A stretch of 64,000 bases of DNA from Acidobacteriota bacterium (lineage in GTDB: Bacteria > Acidobacteriota > Terriglobia > Terriglobales > Acidobacteriaceae), in assembly GCA_021803035.1 (NCBI GenBank), contig JAJZME010000047.1, forward strand, positions 56,694 to 120,693. The letters are read 5' to 3'. A program made the position numbers and the translations under genes. Shown here piece after piece: positions 18,575 to 30,171 of the stretch (the stretch's first letter is position 1; every line of letters starts with the position of its first letter). The notes under the pieces were generated by a model. That model was not told where the DNA came from. It did not search any database and was given only the letters and a program-made list of their open reading frames with translations.

Positions 18575-20179
18575 GTGAATCAGCTATTGAATGCCGTTAC
18601 CTATCCCATCTCGGTTGCGCCCGGCGCGAGCCGGCTCTTCACCGACTTTTGCGCCGGTGCGGCCGGCGCCTTCATCGCCCTGGATGAAAACCGGCGGGAG
18701 CGCCCGCCGCTGCCCCCGCATTGGCCGGAGCTAGTGCGGGTGCTCGCGGAACAAAATCCGTCTCCGGCCGCCGCGCACGCTCTTGAGGCGCTGCGGCGGG
18801 GCGCCGGCATGGTGGCCACCGGCCAGCAGGTCGGGCTCTTCGGCGGCCAGGTGCTTACGCCGCTCAAGGCGGCGACGGCTGTAGCCCGCGCGCGCAAAGC
18901 CACTGCGGCGGGGCAGCCCCACGCGGCCCTCTTCTGGCTGGCCAGCGAAGACCACGATTTTGCCGAAATCAACAGCGTTGCCTTTCCCGCCGGCAAGGAG
19001 CTGCGCACGCTTGCCTGGTCGCCCGCCGAACAGCCGGCGGCGCGGCCCGTGGGCCGGATCGTTCTGGACGACTCCATCCTGCCGCTCGTCGAACAGGCGG
19101 CGGAAATACTGGGCCCTTCGGCGGCCGCCGAGGCGCTGGCCGAGGCCTATCAGCCGGGCCGCACCCTGGCCCAGGCCTTCGCCCGCTTCTACTCGGCCAT
19201 CTTCGCCGCCCAGGGGCTTCTGATTGTGGATGCGGCAGAGCGAACCCTGCACCGCATGGGCGCCCCGGTGCTCCGCGCCGCGCTGGAACGCGCCGACGAA
19301 CTGCACGCCGCGCTGCTGGAACGAAACCGGGCGCTCGAAGCCGCCGGCTACCATGCCCAGGTGGCTGTTGCGGAGCAGTCGAGCCTGCTGTTCCTGATCG
19401 ACGAGCACACCGCCGCGCGTGTGGCGCTGAAGCGGACGCCGGCCGGCGGACCTGAGCCGGACGGGCTTTGGCAGGCCGGGCCGCGCAGCTACTCCACCGC
19501 CGATCTCATTGGCATCCTCGAAACCGAGCCGGAACGTATCTCGCCCTCGGCGCTGCTGCGGCCCGTCTTTCAGGATTTTCTGCTTTCCACCTCCGCCATC
19601 ATCGGCGGCCCGGCGGAGATTGCCTATTTTGCCCAGTCCGCCGTCCTCTACGAGCGGATTCTGGGCCGGAAGACGCCCGCGTTCCCGCGCCTTTCCGCCA
19701 CGCTGATCGAACCGGCCGTAGCCGAACTGCTGCGCAGGCACGATCTCACGCCCGAACAAATCTTCGGCGAAGACCCAACCTCCCTGGCGCAGCGGCTGGC
19801 TGAACGAACCATGCCCGCCGAAGGCCGGCGGCGACTGGCAGCCACCGCCCAGGCGCTCGACGCGGAAGTGGATGCGCTGGTCGGCTGGATGCGCTCGCTG
19901 GACCAGGGCCTGGGCCAATCCGCCGAAACCGCGGCCGGCAAGATGCGCTACCAGATGGACCGCCTGCACCGGCTGGCGGAAAACTTCCAGTTGCAGCGCG
20001 AAGCCTCGCTCGGCCGGCACGCCCAGGCCCTTTGCCAGGCAATCTTTCCCGGCGGCGCCATGCAGGAACGGGTGCACGGCGCGGCGTATTACTTCGCCCG
20101 CCACGGCATGGAACTGGCCGAAGCGCTCGCCGCGCAGGCGGCGGACTCCTGTGTGGGGCATGTGGCGCTTTGGCTATAA
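18575..20179 (+). CDS. bshC: bacillithiol biosynthesis cysteine-adding enzyme
   Basis: Final step of bacillithiol synthesis, attaching cysteine to glucosaminyl-malate. The 534 residues cover the whole BshC family length. Diagnostic segments are MVATGQQVGLFGGQVLTPLKA near residue 79 and WLASEDHDFAEIN near residue 124. The start is GTG at 18575. bshA and bshB are not in the window. The esterase gene follows after 26 bases, perhaps in the same transcript. Confidence 0.93.
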   Translation: MNQLLNAVTYPISVAPGASRLFTDFCAGAAGAFIALDENRRERPPLPPHWPELVRVLAEQNPSPAAAHALEALRRGAGMVATGQQVGLFGGQVLTPLKAATAVARARKATAAGQPHAALFWLASEDHDFAEINSVAFPAGKELRTLAWSPAEQPAARPVGRIVLDDSILPLVEQAAEILGPSAAAEALAEAYQPGRTLAQAFARFYSAIFAAQGLLIVDAAERTLHRMGAPVLRAALERADELHAALLERNRALEAAGYHAQVAVAEQSSLLFLIDEHTAARVALKRTPAGGPEPDGLWQAGPRSYSTADLIGILETEPERISPSALLRPVFQDFLLSTSAIIGGPAEIAYFAQSAVLYERILGRKTPAFPRLSATLIEPAVAELLRRHDLTPEQIFGEDPTSLAQRLAERTMPAEGRRRLAATAQALDAEVDALVGWMRSLDQGLGQSAETAAGKMRYQMDRLHRLAENFQLQREASLGRHAQALCQAIFPGGAMQERVHGAAYYFARHGMELAEALAAQAADSCVGHVALWL

Positions 20180-20205
20180 TCCTCCCAAAGTAGACGAGGT
20201 CCCTA

Positions 20206-21156
20206 ATGAAACATTTTTTGGCATTTCTGGCGGTCGGCTTGCTGGCCGGCTCGACGGTCTACGCCGCTTCAGTCCCTTCGTGTGCGACGCCCGGCAACAA
20301 CAATGCCTTCCTCGGCATTCAAACCGTTCGGCTGTGGCCCGGACCGGCTCCCTTCGCCAAGGGAAACGGCTGCTATGACATCCCGGCCCTGACCATCTTC
20401 AATCCTCCCGGAGGCGCCGCCACCGGCTCGGCCGTCATCATCCTGCCCGGTGGCGGATATGAGGATCTCGCGGGTAATCTGGAGGGCCGTGAGGTTGCCG
20501 ACTGGTTTGCTTCGCGCGGGTTCAAGGCCTTCATCCTCAGCTACCGGCTGCCTTCGCACGGCTATCTGCTGCCCGTCCCTCTGCTCGACGTGCGGCGCGC
20601 CATCCAGACGGTGCGAGCCCACGCGGCCGAGTACCACATTGCGCCGAACCGTATTGTTCTTGCCGGCTTTTCGGCCGGCGGCCACCTCGCGGCGCTGGCG
20701 GCCACCAAGTTCATCCCCGGCAATCCCAAGGCAAATGACCCGGTCGACCGCGTCTCAAGCCGGCCAAACTACCTGGTGCTCGGCTATCCCTGGATCGGCG
20801 CCGTCAGCACCAACTACTCACACCTGAACTACTGCAAGATGTTTCATCTGACCGCCCAATGCGCCGCGCTCCAGGCCAAATACGACCCCGATCTCTTCGT
20901 CACCAGGCAGACGCCGCCCACCTTCATCTATCACACCTTCAACGACCAAACGGTCCCCATCCAGCAGAGCCTGGGCTTCTTCCAGGCGCTGGTCAAGGCC
21001 GGTGTGTCGACCGAATACCACGTCTTTGCCAGCGGCGCACATGGCAGCGGCCTCGGCAAGGGCAATCTTTCGCTGGATCAGTGGCCCAACCTGCTGGACA
21101 CCTGGCTGCGCGACAGGGGGCTGATGACAGTGGACAAAGCCGCCGTACACCCTTGA
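20206..21156 (+). CDS. secreted alpha/beta hydrolase (esterase)
   Basis: 316 residues beginning with a signal peptide (KHFLAFLAVGLLAGSTVYA, cleavage after about residue 20), so exported. The alpha/beta hydrolase fold shows the oxyanion motif LPGGGYEDLAG, the nucleophile elbow GFSAGGH near residue 160, and a late His in FASGAHGSG. It resembles BD-FAE/acetyl-xylan esterase-like enzymes acting on acetylated carbohydrates; the true substrate is unknown. The gene is followed by a large hairpin. Confidence 0.85.
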   Translation: MKHFLAFLAVGLLAGSTVYAASVPSCATPGNNNAFLGIQTVRLWPGPAPFAKGNGCYDIPALTIFNPPGGAATGSAVIILPGGGYEDLAGNLEGREVADWFASRGFKAFILSYRLPSHGYLLPVPLLDVRRAIQTVRAHAAEYHIAPNRIVLAGFSAGGHLAALAATKFIPGNPKANDPVDRVSSRPNYLVLGYPWIGAVSTNYSHLNYCKMFHLTAQCAALQAKYDPDLFVTRQTPPTFIYHTFNDQTVPIQQSLGFFQALVKAGVSTEYHVFASGAHGSGLGKGNLSLDQWPNLLDTWLRDRGLMTVDKAAVHP

Positions 21157-21216
21157 AACAGGTCAAGCGTCTCGCGGTCGTCCGTTGTCGCGGAAAAATC
21201 GGCCCCAAAATTAGAG

Positions 21217-21267
21217 GCGGGCACCCGGCTTTGGGAGTGGAAGGATTTCCCAAAACCGGCTGCCCGC
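21217..21267. terminator. 20-bp hairpin downstream of the esterase gene
   Basis: Arms 21217-21236 and 21248-21267 pair over 20 positions with two mismatches (5' GCGGGCA, then CCGG, then TTTGGGA). An 11-base loop separates them. A shorter GACCC/GGGTC hairpin follows at 21270-21285. No T-run follows, so it may act as a transcript-stabilising or factor-dependent end between the esterase and atp genes. Confidence 0.5.
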
Positions 21268-21354
21268 TGGACCCTGGACCGGGTCTAGGTGGTAGCTTTA
21301 GTTTAGGCTTGTTGTGGGCGAAATCAAGATCTTTTTTTCATAAATTCCCCTTTT

Positions 21355-21370
21355 GGTGACAGGAGTCACA
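21355..21370. promoter_or_regulatory. Crp-like binding box upstream of the atp operon
   Basis: GGTGA-N6-TCACA, one base from the Crp consensus TGTGA-N6-TCACA, with symmetric GTGAC/GTCAC arms. Its centre (21362.5) lies 71.5 bases from the start predicted for the promoter at 21399-21427, a classic class I activator position. A second inverted repeat, GTGGCC/GGCCAC, follows at 21371-21391. Confidence 0.5.
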
Positions 21371-21398
21371 GTGGCCCGTAAGCGAGGCCACGCCCGCG

Positions 21399-21427
21399 TT
21401 GACTTGGGCGTTTCCCCCCTGATAAAA
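21399..21427 (+). promoter_or_regulatory. candidate atp operon promoter
   Basis: TTGACT (21399-21404), 17 bases, then ATAAAA (21422-21427). The -35 is good, the -10 weak, which suits an activator-dependent promoter. The start would be near 21434, about 52 bases before atpF. Confidence 0.45.
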
Positions 21428-21485
21428 AAAGATGTTCCATCGAGAAACCGAACCGCGCTAAAGGTGCGAAAAGCCAGCAATTGCC

Positions 21486-21944
21486 ATGCAGGTACTGCTA
21501 CAACAACTCGGAACACTCTTCCTGGGAGCGGTCCCAACGGCGCTTTTGTTCATTGTGCTGGTGATTGCATATCAGCTATTGATACAAGGCCCGTTGTCAG
21601 CCACACTGGAAGAGCGCCGCGCGCGCACCCAGGGCGCCATGGAAGAGGCGCACAAGGCAATCGCGCTGGCCGAGGCCAAAGCAGCCGAATACGCTGAAAA
21701 GCTGCGCCAGGCGCGCATCGAGCTGCACAAGGCCAGGGAGCAACGTATCAAACAGTGGCACGCCGAACGCGAGGCGGCACTCGCTGCCGCCCGCCATGCG
21801 TCAGCAGACAAGGTACGACAGGCCAGAACCGCCCTCGATACGGAGGCCGCAGCCGCCAAGCAAGCCATCCAGGCATCCACGGCGGAACTGGCCAGTCAGG
21901 TGGTCCGCGCGGTGTTGCCGGTGGCTGTCGGGGGTTCCCGTTGA
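21486..21944 (+). CDS. atpF: ATP synthase F0 subunit b
   Basis: Peripheral-stalk subunit linking the F0 membrane sector to F1. 152 residues: an N-terminal membrane helix (TALLFIVLVIAYQLLI, residues about 18-33), then a long charged Ala/Glu/Arg-rich coiled coil. First gene of a seven-gene operon. Its stop codon overlaps the TTG start of the second b-type gene (TTGA at 21941-21944), suggesting translational coupling. No a or c subunit gene precedes it. Confidence 0.9.
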   Translation: MQVLLQQLGTLFLGAVPTALLFIVLVIAYQLLIQGPLSATLEERRARTQGAMEEAHKAIALAEAKAAEYAEKLRQARIELHKAREQRIKQWHAEREAALAAARHASADKVRQARTALDTEAAAAKQAIQASTAELASQVVRAVLPVAVGGSR

Positions 21945-22729
21945 GATTTTGCCTAACCCACACTCGTCTCCATGCCCGCCTGCTACGCTTCGCGCTTTTG
22001 ATGGCGCTGGCAACCGGCCTGGCGGCAGCGCCCTCGAATGCGGCAGTGCCGGCAACGGCGCAGGAAACTCATGCGGCACAGGCTTCCGCTGTGAAGACGA
22101 GCGCCTCCCCATCCGCCGCCAGCAGCCAGTCAACCAGTTCGGAAGAACAGGAGATCGAGGGATTTCTCCATGCTCCGGCAGTGCGCTCGCTCGCCAGATC
22201 TCTGCACCTGAGCCTGAATACCACAGACAATATCCTCCTCGGCCTCAACTTCGGCATTCTGGCCCTGGCCATCGCCATCCCGCTGATCCGCATCACCCCG
22301 CGGATCATCCGCAGGCGCACCATGACCCTGCGCCACAACCTGGCATCGGCGCAGAAACTCACGCAAGACGCTCGCGCCCGCCTGAGCGCAGTCGAGGCGC
22401 AGCTTGCCAAACTCGGCGATGAGATACAGCAGCTTCGCGGCACAATGGAAGAAGAAATCAAAGAAGACGAGGCGCGCATCAGGACTTCCATGGAGGAAGA
22501 GAGAACGCGCATCGTGGCCGAGGCCGAGCAGGAGATCAACCTGGCCGGCATTCAGGCCCGGCGCGGATTGCGCAGGTATGCCGCTGAACTGGCCGTGCAG
22601 CACGCCTCCGAGCAGGTGGCGCTTTCGCCGGAGACCGATCGCGCGCTGATTGCCGAGTTCGCGGCAAGCCTGACACAGGATCGCGGCGATGGCGCCCAAA
22701 AAAAATCCGGTGCGGGAGGGAAAAACTGA
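21941..22729 (+). CDS. ATP synthase F0 subunit b' (second b-type subunit)
   Basis: 262 residues from TTG 21941, which overlaps the atpF stop as TTGA. The frame is open further upstream inside atpF, but that would duplicate coding and is rejected. The N-terminus resembles a cleavable signal peptide (residues about 12-37, ending PSNAA). A Ser/Ala-rich stretch follows, then a membrane helix (ILLGLNFGILALAIAIPLI near residue 98), then a coiled coil. An additional N-terminal segment is unusual for b'. With atpF it would form a b/b' heterodimeric stalk. Confidence 0.82.
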   Translation: MRFCLTHTRLHARLLRFALLMALATGLAAAPSNAAVPATAQETHAAQASAVKTSASPSAASSQSTSSEEQEIEGFLHAPAVRSLARSLHLSLNTTDNILLGLNFGILALAIAIPLIRITPRIIRRRTMTLRHNLASAQKLTQDARARLSAVEAQLAKLGDEIQQLRGTMEEEIKEDEARIRTSMEEERTRIVAEAEQEINLAGIQARRGLRRYAAELAVQHASEQVALSPETDRALIAEFAASLTQDRGDGAQKKSGAGGKN

Positions 22730-23269
22730 ATGCCTGCCTTCGCCGCCCGCTATGCAGCGGCCTTTCTCGATGTGGTAATGGCCGCCAAACTCGAAACCAC
22801 CGCCATTGATCGCCAGCTTACCGATCTTCTGGCTACCTGGGACGGCAGTGCCGAGCTGCGCGCCTTCTTCGTGAACCCGGCCATACCCGCCGCGCAAAAA
22901 AAGGCGTTCCTCGACAAGCTCAGCGCCAGGCTCGGCTTTCAGAAGGAGTTGCGCAACCTGCTCGCTGTTCTTATCGACAACAGACGCATCGGCGCGGTGA
23001 GCGAGGTGGTCGAGTCATATCGCCGCCAGTTGCAGGAGCGGCTGGGCATCCGCACGGCGGAGATTGTAACGGCACGCGAGTTGGACGAGGAAGAACGCGG
23101 CGCCCTGGTAGAGCAGATCGCCCGGGTGGCAGGCGGCAGCGTCGAGCCTCGCTTCCGGCTGGACAAATCGATTCTCGGCGGCACGGTCGTGCGCATCGGC
23201 TCCACGGTTTACGATGGCTCCGTGCGCGGCCGCCTGGAGAGGCTCAAAGAAGAACTGATTGCGGAGTAA
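22730..23269 (+). CDS. atpH: ATP synthase F1 subunit delta
   Basis: Couples the peripheral stalk to the top of the F1 alpha/beta hexamer. 179 residues: helical N-terminal domain starting MPAFAARYAAAF and the conserved C-terminal segment RFRLDKSILGGTVVRIGSTVYDGSVRGRLERL. The ATG directly follows the b' stop with no gap. The next gene is 124 bases on, across a repeat array. Confidence 0.93.
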   Translation: MPAFAARYAAAFLDVVMAAKLETTAIDRQLTDLLATWDGSAELRAFFVNPAIPAAQKKAFLDKLSARLGFQKELRNLLAVLIDNRRIGAVSEVVESYRRQLQERLGIRTAEIVTARELDEEERGALVEQIARVAGGSVEPRFRLDKSILGGTVVRIGSTVYDGSVRGRLERLKEELIAE

Positions 23270-23274
23270 AGTGC

Positions 23275-23393
23275 GGTTCTTGGTTCAAAGTTCTTCGTTC
23301 GCAGTCATTGGGTTGCGAAATCATCAATTTTGAAGCAGTCGAACCCCGGTAAGGCAGCGAAGAACCGAGGGCTGCGAAGCGCAGGAAAGAGAT
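23275..23393. repeat. AGTTCTC-rich inverted repeat, atpH-atpA gap
   Basis: The 5' half has tandem GGTTC/AGTTC/CGTTC units (about 23277-23305). The 3' half has complementary GAAGAACC and GCGAAG units (about 23357-23380). They can pair into an imperfect hairpin ahead of atpA. The atpA ribosome site (GGAAAGAG) lies at its 3' end. Confidence 0.6.
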
Positions 23394-24926
23394 ATGGCTC
23401 AAATCAAGGCAGACGAGATTACGCAACTGCTTCGCGAGCAGATCGCGAACTACGACTCCAAGGTCCACGTGGACGAAGTGGGGACCATCACCTCGCTCGG
23501 CGACGGGATTGCGCGCCTCTACGGCCTCGACAAGGTCATGGCCGGCGAGTTGCTCAGCTTCCCCCATGGCATCGCCGGTTTGGCGCTGAGCCTGGAAGAA
23601 GACCAAGTAGGCGCGGTGGTGCTGGGCGACTACACCGAGATCCGCGAGGGCGATGAAGTCAAGCGCACCGGCAAGATCCTCTCCGTGCCCGTTGGCGACG
23701 CCTTGATCGGTCGCGTGGTCAACGCGCTGGGCATGCCCATCGATGACAAGGGACCCATCACCGCCGCCACTTCCCTTCCCGTGGAGCGCCTGGCGCCGGG
23801 CATCATCGACCGCCAGCCGGTGCGCGAGCCGATGGCCACCGGCCTGAAGGCGATCGACTCCATGATTCCCATCGGCCGCGGCCAGCGTGAGCTGATCATC
23901 GGCGACCGCCAGACCGGCAAGACCGCCGTGCTCCTTGACACCATCATCAACAACGCCAAAAACAATCTGATCTGCATCTACTGCGCCATTGGCCAAAAGC
24001 GCTCCTCGATCGCGCAGGTCGTGCAGACGCTCACCGAGGCCGGCGCCATGGGGCACACCATCATCGTGGCCGCATCAGCCTCGGAGCCGGCGCCCATGCT
24101 GTATCTCGCCCCCTACGCGGCCTGTGCCATCGGCGAGTACTTCCGCGACAACGGCAGGCATGCCCTGGTGATGTACGACGATCTCTCCAAGCACGCCATG
24201 GCCTACCGCGAGATTTCGCTGCTGCTGCGCCGTCCGCCGGGCCGCGAAGCCTATCCCGGCGACGTTTTCTATCTGCATTCGCGGCTGCTGGAGCGCGCCT
24301 CCAAGCTCAGCGACAAGAGAGGCGGCGGCTCGCTGACCGCGCTGCCGGTCATCGAGACCCAGGCTGGCGACGTTTCGGCCTACATCCCGACCAACGTCAT
24401 CTCCATTACCGATGGGCAGATCTTCCTGGAAACCGACCTGTTCAACTCCGGCGTGCGTCCGGCCGTGAACGTGGGCCTTTCGGTATCCCGCGTGGGCTTT
24501 TCCGCGGCCATCAAGGCGGTCAAACAGGTGGGGTCCACCCTCAAGCTCGACCTGGCGCAGTACCGCGAGCTGGCGGCCTTCGCGCAATTCGGCTCGGACC
24601 TCGATCCGCTGACGCAAAAGCAGTTGAACCGCGGCCAGCGGCTGACCGAATTGCTCAAGCAGCCGCAGTTCCACCCGCTCACCTGGCAGCAGCAGGCGGT
24701 GGTGCTCTTCGCCGGCACGCAGGGCTACCTGGACGATCTGCGCGTCGGCGACATTCGCGCCTTCGAAGATGGCATGCACAAGTACTTTGCAACCGCGCAG
24801 CAGAAGCTGCTTGCCGACCTGACGCAGAAGAAGCAGTTGGACGACGACCTGCGCAACCGCATGCACGAGGCGCTCAAGGAATATTCGGCCAACTTCAAGG
24901 CTCAACTGGCCGAGGCGTCGGCCTGA
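23394..24926 (+). CDS. atpA: ATP synthase F1 subunit alpha
   Basis: Non-catalytic nucleotide-binding subunit of the F1 hexamer, 510 residues. The P-loop is GDRQTGKT near residue 170, and the family signature [13 protein letters not shown] is near residue 358. Length and motifs are standard. Located between the delta and gamma genes in the usual order. Confidence 0.98.
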   Translation: MAQIKADEITQLLREQIANYDSKVHVDEVGTITSLGDGIARLYGLDKVMAGELLSFPHGIAGLALSLEEDQVGAVVLGDYTEIREGDEVKRTGKILSVPVGDALIGRVVNALGMPIDDKGPITAATSLPVERLAPGIIDRQPVREPMATGLKAIDSMIPIGRGQRELIIGDRQTGKTAVLLDTIINNAKNNLICIYCAIGQKRSSIAQVVQTLTEAGAMGHTIIVAASASEPAPMLYLAPYAACAIGEYFRDNGRHALVMYDDLSKHAMAYREISLLLRRPPGREAYPGDVFYLHSRLLERASKLSDKRGGGSLTALPVIETQAGDVSAYIPTNVISITDGQIFLETDLFNSGVRPAVNVGLSVSRVGFSAAIKAVKQVGSTLKLDLAQYRELAAFAQFGSDLDPLTQKQLNRGQRLTELLKQPQFHPLTWQQQAVVLFAGTQGYLDDLRVGDIRAFEDGMHKYFATAQQKLLADLTQKKQLDDDLRNRMHEALKEYSANFKAQLAEASA

Positions 24927-24929
24927 TTG

Positions 24930-25020
24930 CAGGTTCATGGTTCACGGTTCAGAGCCAGGATGCCGGAACCGCGAATTGCAACATGAACTGAGGACTGCGA
25001 ACGAAGAACTGCGAACTGAT
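24930..25020. repeat. AGTTC-rich inverted repeat, atpA-atpG gap
   Basis: GGTTCATGGTTCACGGTTC at the 5' side and repeated ACTG-GAAC units (GAACTGAGGACTGCGAAC and following) at the 3' side make an imperfect inverted repeat of the same style as in the neighbouring gaps. Confidence 0.6.
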
Positions 25021-25022
25021 CT

Positions 25023-26093
<1,071 letters not shown>

Positions 26094-26115
26094 GATCAGG
26101 CTCTTGAGCCTGTAG

Positions 26116-27654
<1,539 letters not shown>

Positions 27655-27658
27655 AAAG

Positions 27659-27772
27659 ACAGTCCGCAGTTCTCAGTTCGCAGTTCTCCGCAAAGCAGGA
27701 TGCGAACCGGCGATTTGGATTCTGAAACTGATAACTGCGCACTAAGAACTTGGAACTGAGAACTGTAAATTG
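27659..27772. repeat. AGTTC-rich inverted repeat, atpD-atpC gap
   Basis: CAGTTCTCAGTTCGCAGTTCTC at 27667-27688 (20-odd bases of three tandem units) faces ACTGATAACTGCGCAC and GAACTTGGAACTGAGAACTG at about 27728-27767. The arms are largely complementary. This is the cleanest of the four arrays of this kind in the window. Confidence 0.65.
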
Positions 27773-27774
27773 CC

Positions 27775-28218
27775 ATGGCAGAAGACACGAATGACCTTCG
27801 CGTGCGGCTCGTAACTCCCGATCGAATTCTCTTCGAGGGAACCGCCGAGACCGTTGAATTGCCCGGTCTGACCGGCTACATGGCAACGCGCTTCGGCGCC
27901 GCGCCGGTGATGACCGAGCTGGGCGCGGGCGACGTGACCATCCGCGGCATCCCCGACGATCCCAGCGGCGAAACGCGCTACAACGTCAACTGGGGATTCG
28001 CTGAAGTGCTTCCCGACCGCGTCACCATCCTGGCCAGCGATGCGCTGAAGCCCGAGGAGATCGATGTGCAGCGCGCCGAGCAGCAGCTCGACCGCGGCTT
28101 GCAGATGTGGAAGAAGGCCCAGGACCACCCCAGTCCCGAAGCCTTTGCCGAAGCCCAGCGCGTGATCTCCGAAGCCAAGGCCAAATTGGCTTCAGCGGGC
28201 GAAGGCGAGAAGGACTGA
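27775..28218 (+). CDS. atpC: ATP synthase F1 subunit epsilon
   Basis: Rotor and inhibitory subunit, 147 residues: N-terminal beta-sandwich (LRVRLVTPDRILFEGTAETV, then GLTGYMATRFGAAPV) and a C-terminal helical hairpin. Last gene of the operon, 40 bases before a strong terminator. Confidence 0.93.
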   Translation: MAEDTNDLRVRLVTPDRILFEGTAETVELPGLTGYMATRFGAAPVMTELGAGDVTIRGIPDDPSGETRYNVNWGFAEVLPDRVTILASDALKPEEIDVQRAEQQLDRGLQMWKKAQDHPSPEAFAEAQRVISEAKAKLASAGEGEKD

Positions 28219-28256
28219 TCCAGCTTTTTCCGGCGTCTGTGCCGCTTCAACTACCG

Positions 28257-28288
28257 GGCCTGCTCGCATGAGCAGGCCTTTTAAATTT
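28257..28288 (+). terminator. intrinsic terminator of the atp operon
   Basis: GGCCTGCTC and GAGCAGGCC form a perfect 9-bp stem with a GCAT loop, followed by TTTTAAATTT. It lies between atpC and the convergent dusB. Confidence 0.9.
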
Positions 28289-28353
28289 CGGGTCTCATCG
28301 CCGCTTACATTACCACACGGTGCGCCGATAACGCTCCGCAATTTTTGCGTTGC

Positions 28354-29589
28354 CTACGCGCTGCAATCGCACGCAAAGGCGGATTCAGGAAATGCCGGCA
28401 TCGGAGGCTCGGCTTCCGCGGCGGCATCGTGCCCGGCCGCCATGGCCGCCGTGAAGAATCGCTCCACCTCCGCCAGCACATCCCGTCCCGTGCGGGCCTG
28501 GTAGATGGCCGCGCGCAGCCGGGCGCCGTTGGGTACGCCGTGCGTGAACCAGGTGGCAAATTGCTTCATCTTGCCGGCGCTGTCGCCTATGCGGGCCTCA
28601 CGCGGCGAATCCTGGCCCGCCGCCTCTTCCGCCAGCAGCATCTCGAAATAGGCGCGAATCATGTGAAAGCGGTCCGCCACCGTGGGCCGCTCGTAGCTGC
28701 CGGTGGCTGTGTACTGGGCAATCTGGCGGAAGATCCACGGGTTGGCCGGCGCAGCCCGGCCGATCATCACCCCGTCGCAGCCGGTTTCGGCCACCATGGC
28801 GGCGGCGTCCTCCGGCGTGCGGATGTCGCCGTTGCCGATGACGGGAATCGACACCGCCTCTTTGACGCGCGCAATCCAGTGCCATTGCGCCTGGCCGCTG
28901 TATCCCTGCTCCCGCGTGCGGGCGTGCAGGGCCAGCGCATTCAGCCCTTCGGCTTCGGCCATGCGCGCCAGCTCCACGCACACAATCTGCGAATCGTTCC
29001 AGCCGGTGCGGAACTTGACCGTAAAGGGAATGGAAACCGCCTTGCGGATAGCGCGGAAGATCTCGCCAATCCGGGGCAGATCGCGCAGCAGGCCGGAGCC
29101 GCCGTTGCAGCCCACCACGCGCTTGGCCGGGCAGCCCAGATTCAGGTCCACCAGGTCGAAGCCCGTCTCCTCGACGATGCGCGCCGCCTCGGCCAGCGTT
29201 TCCGGATTCGACCCGAAAAGCTGCGCCCCGATGGGGTGCTCGTCGTCGTAAAAGGTGAGGTAGCGGCGGCGCTTCGATTCGCGCATCCGCGCCAGCCCGT
29301 CGGCAGAGGTGAACTCGGTCATCAGCAACCCGCAGCCGGACTGCGCGTTGGTCACCGCATCATCCACTGTCTTGCCGGCAGATTCTGCAGATGCCGTAAA
29401 GAGGCTCGCATTGCGAATGAAGCGCCGGAAGACCGTGTCCGTGACGCCGGCCATGGGCGCCAGCACTGTGGCCGGACCCACAACAACCGGGCCAATGCGC
29501 ACCTCCGCCGGTACCCGCGCATCGGCGGGCATCTCGTGCTCGACCGGATTGTCCCAGTGCTTTTTCACAGTGAATCCTCTACGCGACAT
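28354..29589 (-). CDS. dusB: tRNA-dihydrouridine synthase
   Basis: FMN enzyme that reduces uridines in the tRNA D-loop. The TIM-barrel start PATVLAPMAGVTDTVFRR, the catalytic Cys in LNLGCPAKRVVG and the NGDIRTPEDA motif place it in the DusB group. 411 residues; about 45 residues at the C-terminus exceed the core fold. An alternative start MPADARV lies 19 codons inside. It lies 114 bases after rpmE on the same strand, beyond a palindromic hairpin. Confidence 0.93.
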   Translation of the reverse strand: MSRRGFTVKKHWDNPVEHEMPADARVPAEVRIGPVVVGPATVLAPMAGVTDTVFRRFIRNASLFTASAESAGKTVDDAVTNAQSGCGLLMTEFTSADGLARMRESKRRRYLTFYDDEHPIGAQLFGSNPETLAEAARIVEETGFDLVDLNLGCPAKRVVGCNGGSGLLRDLPRIGEIFRAIRKAVSIPFTVKFRTGWNDSQIVCVELARMAEAEGLNALALHARTREQGYSGQAQWHWIARVKEAVSIPVIGNGDIRTPEDAAAMVAETGCDGVMIGRAAPANPWIFRQIAQYTATGSYERPTVADRFHMIRAYFEMLLAEEAAGQDSPREARIGDSAGKMKQFATWFTHGVPNGARLRAAIYQARTGRDVLAEVERFFTAAMAAGHDAAAEAEPPMPAFPESAFACDCSA

Positions 29590-29650
29590 CAGAGAGCAGC
29601 TCCTCGCTGCGCAGACGGGGCCGCACGTAATCTTTGGCCCAAACGAACGT

Positions 29651-29674
29651 GGGCCTCCGCCGCGGCGGAGGCCC
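29651..29674 (-). terminator. 24-bp perfect palindrome after rpmE
   Basis: GGGCCTCCGCCG and its exact complement abut with no spacer, giving a very GC-rich stem 30 bases after the rpmE stop. The following minus-strand bases are only moderately T-rich, so termination is likely but not textbook. Confidence 0.5.
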
Positions 29675-29703
29675 CATGACGCCTGCCTGTAGCTGCCTTG
29701 CCG

Positions 29704-29931
29704 CTACTTGGCCGCCTTGGCTTCGTCGGCCTTGGCGTACTTCCTGCGGAAACGCTCGACGCGCCCTGCCGTATCCACCAGGCGCTGTTTGCCGGTAAAG
29801 AAAGGGTGGCAGGCCGAGCAGATTTCCACGTGAATGTCGCCCTTGTGGGTCGACCGGGTCTCAAAATTGTTTCCGCAGGCACAGACCACCCGCACCGCGG
29901 CGTAATTGGGATGAATATTTTCCTTCGGCAT
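29704..29931 (-). CDS. rpmE: 50S ribosomal protein L31, zinc-binding form
   Basis: Ribosomal large-subunit protein, 75 residues from ATG 29931 (start [10 protein letters not shown]). Four cysteines in CAC and CSAC mark the zinc-containing form, followed by the family [20 protein letters not shown]. An upstream in-frame codon adds nine residues without similarity. Confidence 0.96.
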   Translation of the reverse strand: MPKENIHPNYAAVRVVCACGNNFETRSTHKGDIHVEICSACHPFFTGKQRLVDTAGRVERFRRKYAKADEAKAAK

Positions 29932-30171
29932 CTCGTTGAAGACAGACCTTTCCTGCAATTGTCCTCTTCCATTGTATGGGCATTGGGAGGGTTTAGCAAT
30001 GCAGCGGTCAGGGAACAGAGATCAGAGCGGTGCGCCTAAGGTGGGCAACAGTTGGTGCAATAATCTTCCATTCCTACGCCTCAATCCCTGCCCCCCGATC
30101 CCAGGGCAATCGCATGAAGGCCATTTGCTCACTTCAGTGGCTCCGATTTGCTCGCGCCGTAGGCGCAATGT
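29932..30171. other. intergenic, no feature seen
   Basis: 240 bases upstream of rpmE and before the repeat element at 30172. I see no convincing ORF, RNA or promoter; only the rpmE leader must lie at its left end. Confidence 0.4.

Noticed and set aside
21755..21940. Upstream extension of the b' gene inside atpF
   Set aside because: Encodes an Arg/Gly-rich stretch from the atpF sequence in another frame; the TTG at 21941 gives a signal-peptide-like start and the usual overlap.
28345..29679. 444-residue plus-strand frame opposite dusB
   Set aside because: Complete overlap with well-supported dusB and composition typical of a shadow frame.
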